Shown here: positions 33,369 through 35,455 of the stretch, piece after piece
Layout: each line of letters opens with the position of its first letter
Numbering within the stretch: the first letter of the stretch is position 1
Assembly (NCBI GenBank): GCA_012797695.1
Contig: JAAZOQ010000081.1
Location: 1 to 35,455 of the forward strand
Direction of reading: 5' to 3'
Source of the DNA: Anaerolineaceae bacterium
GTDB taxonomy: Bacteria > Chloroflexota > Anaerolineae > Anaerolineales > Anaerolineaceae
DNA length: 35,455 nucleotides
The notes under the pieces: generated by a model
Database searches by the model: none
What the model was told of the DNA's origin: nothing
What the model saw: the letters and a program-made list of their open reading frames with translations, nothing else
Program-made: the position numbers and the translations under genes

Positions 33369-35455
33369 ATGCTGAAATCTATCCGGTCTCACCCACTACG
33401 GGTTCTCAGTATTGTATTGGTCGTCGTGGCGCTGACTAGCTGGTTTCTCTTCCCGGATTGGCAGAAGCGACCGAACGGATGGCTTGAGCTTATTGGGGCC
33501 ATGCTTTCCGGGATCATTCCTGCTGTGGCCGACTTCTTTTCCCTTTGGGATAGAAAAGAGAAGCCCGCATCGTCGGTACAGATCACGCAAACTGGTAATG
33601 GTGGGAACCTAATGGCTGGGTTTGTTGGCGATCCGCAGTTGGGTGGGACGCGGACGATGATCGGCCATGCTGAGAACGTACGCATTGAAACCCTTAAAGC
33701 ACAAGAGACTCAGTTGCAAGAGCTACCCCAACTGCCGGCCAGGGATGTGCTACCGGTTCCCGGGCAACCCCCTGCAGGTTCGCGAATAATCTACTCGCGT
33801 AACCAAGCATTTGTGGGCCGCGAGGAGGATTTGAATTGGTTGGCAGAACGGTTACTTTATGCCCAGGAATCTCAAAGCGTAGGCATTTCACCGGCGGTAG
33901 CTGCCACGGGCCTGGGCGGGATTGGGAAAACACAGCTGGCAGTAGAATTCTGTTACCGTTACGGCAGGTACTTTGAAGGAGTGCATTGGGTCTCGGGGAT
34001 CGGTGGTGACCTGATTGTAGAAATCGTCGAATGTGGCCGTACGATGGGTTTACTGCCCTGGCCGGAGAAGATCGAAGACCAATTGGCCCGAACTTTGTTC
34101 GAGTGGTCCCATAGCCAGCGCCGGTTGGTGGTGCTGGACAACCTGGAAGACCCGGCCATGCTACGCCAATGGTTGGCAAAGTTGACTGCCTGTCGGGTGT
34201 TAGTCACTTCCCGGCGCCCGGCTTGGCCGGCGGACCTTGGATTGCAGGAATGCAAGCTGGGGCTGCTATCGCCAGTGGAATGCCTTGCCCTGTTGAGAGA
34301 TCTGGCGCCCAGGCTGGATGCAGTTAGTGAGGATCGTTTAACGCCGGTTGCCGAACGCTTGGGTGGCCTGGCGCTGGCAGTCGACCTGGCTGGGCGATAC
34401 TTGAACGACCGGGAGAATTTGACCTCTGAGGAATATCTGGGTGAGCTGAATGAGGCGGAGAATTTGCTGGTGCATACCTCGCTGTTGGATTGGGTTACAA
34501 ACGACAATCCTACTCGACACGAAACCAGCCTGGCAGCAACTTTCAGTTTGAGCTGGAAGCAGTTGGAGGGAGGAGAGGCCGACAAGATTGCTGCTCGTAA
34601 GATCTTCGAACTGGCTGGGTGGTGTGCGCCTAATACAGTGATCCCTGGGGAATTGCTGTCTGGTGCGGCCGGGGTGGCGGAGATCGACTTTGACCGGGGA
34701 ATGAAGTGGCTCTACGAGCTGGGGTTATTGGAGCGGACGAAGGAAGGGCCAGTGATCCACCCACTCCTGGCGGAGTTCTCTAGGAGTATGTCACCAGTTG
34801 GTGAGAAAAGGAACTCTGTGCTGGGAGTTCTAGCTGATACGCTTTCTAAACAAGTGAATGAGACACATGATTCTGGTTTTACGAAAGCATTCCGAACGCT
34901 TATTTCCCATCTGGAACAGATATGTCCGGTAGTGGATGATATCGGATTGGCAATTGCTGGTTCACTTTGGAACTCATTAGGATTATCCTTATCTGGAATA
35001 GTTCGATTCGAAGCTGCAAAAACATGCTTTGAACGGGCATTGGCAATTGATGAGGCGGCATACGGCCCGAATCATTCTGTGGTTGCCAGGGATGTCAACG
35101 ACCTGGGGAGAGTGCTGCGAGAACTGGGAGATCTAGCGGGAGCGAAGCAGTGCTTTAAACGGGCATTGGCCATCGCAATGGAAGCGTATGGGACGGATCA
35201 TCCTAATGTTGCCTGGATTGTCTACAACCTAGCGGAGGTGCTGCGGGAACAGGGAGATCTGGCTGGAGCGAAGCAATGCTTTAAACGGGCATTGGCCATC
35301 GCAATGGAAGCGTATGGGACGGGGCAGCCTGATATTGCCTGGATTGTCAACAACCTGGCGGAGCTGCTGCGGGAACAGGGAGATCTGACTGGAGCGAAGG
35401 AGTGCTATGAGCAGGCGTTGGCCATCATAAAAGGAGTGTATGGGCAGGATCATCC
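33369..35455 (+). CDS. TM-STAND (NB-ARC-like) NTPase with C-terminal TPR repeats, truncated at window end
   Basis: Open frame from ATG 33369 to the window end: hydrophobic N-terminus, VGREEDLNWLAERL, VAATGLGGIGKTQLAVEF (P-loop), RRLVVLDNLED (Walker B), then 42-aa TPR units. Confidence 0.85.
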   Translation, partial: MLKSIRSHPLRVLSIVLVVVALTSWFLFPDWQKRPNGWLELIGAMLSGIIPAVADFFSLWDRKEKPASSVQITQTGNGGNLMAGFVGDPQLGGTRTMIGHAENVRIETLKAQETQLQELPQLPARDVLPVPGQPPAGSRIIYSRNQAFVGREEDLNWLAERLLYAQESQSVGISPAVAATGLGGIGKTQLAVEFCYRYGRYFEGVHWVSGIGGDLIVEIVECGRTMGLLPWPEKIEDQLARTLFEWSHSQRRLVVLDNLEDPAMLRQWLAKLTACRVLVTSRRPAWPADLGLQECKLGLLSPVECLALLRDLAPRLDAVSEDRLTPVAERLGGLALAVDLAGRYLNDRENLTSEEYLGELNEAENLLVHTSLLDWVTNDNPTRHETSLAATFSLSWKQLEGGEADKIAARKIFELAGWCAPNTVIPGELLSGAAGVAEIDFDRGMKWLYELGLLERTKEGPVIHPLLAEFSRSMSPVGEKRNSVLGVLADTLSKQVNETHDSGFTKAFRTLISHLEQICPVVDDIGLAIAGSLWNSLGLSLSGIVRFEAAKTCFERALAIDEAAYGPNHSVVARDVNDLGRVLRELGDLAGAKQCFKRALAIAMEAYGTDHPNVAWIVYNLAEVLREQGDLAGAKQCFKRALAIAMEAYGTGQPDIAWIVNNLAELLREQGDLTGAKECYEQALAIIKGVYGQDH
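35141..35392 (+). repeat. 126-bp period tandem repeat encoding TPR units
   Basis: AGCGAAGCA(G/A)TGCTTTAAACGGGCATTGGCCATCGCAATGGAAGCGTATGGGACG recurs at 35141 and 35267. Confidence 0.85.

Noticed and set aside
1-35455. CRISPR arrays, retrons, transposases or rRNA genes
   Set aside because: No regularly spaced direct repeats, reverse transcriptase, transposase-like ORF or rRNA signature was seen.

Overview
This 35.5 kb window holds most of an integrated siphovirus-like temperate phage, probably in a GC-moderate, non-model bacterium (Chloroflexota is only a guess). The left end is host: the C-terminus of a histidine kinase (1-126) and tRNA-Pro(CGG) (174-247), followed by a tyrosine integrase (+). 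Leftward (-) genes follow: tail, Dit, tape measure, a tail-assembly chaperone with a textbook -1 frameshift, major tail, connectors, HK97-like capsid, S49 protease, portal, terminases, HNH, M23 lysin and holin. Upstream of these is a second leftward operon with many ATGA overlaps. It encodes a DNA methyltransferase, a PRTRC cassette (E1/ThiF-like, JAB/JAMM, E2-like, a candidate F, a ubiquitin-like protein and ParB), a winged-helix replication-like protein with a large nested palindrome inside its gene, and a second tyrosine recombinase. The right part (+) has a divergent repressor switch, a HIRAN-HIRAN-TM2 protein, a small basic protein and a truncated TM-STAND(NB-ARC)-TPR protein. The most interesting signal is a set of four perfect GTTTC-N4-GAAAC palindromes plus one with a single mismatch. 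They are dispersed inside phage genes, including parB and thiF, and have the same half-sites as canonical chromosomal parS. Together these suggest a PRTRC/ParB-parS maintenance system, coupled to ubiquitin-like conjugation enzymes, carried by an integrative phage or phage-plasmid. No right-hand att duplicate was found, so the element probably extends past the window.
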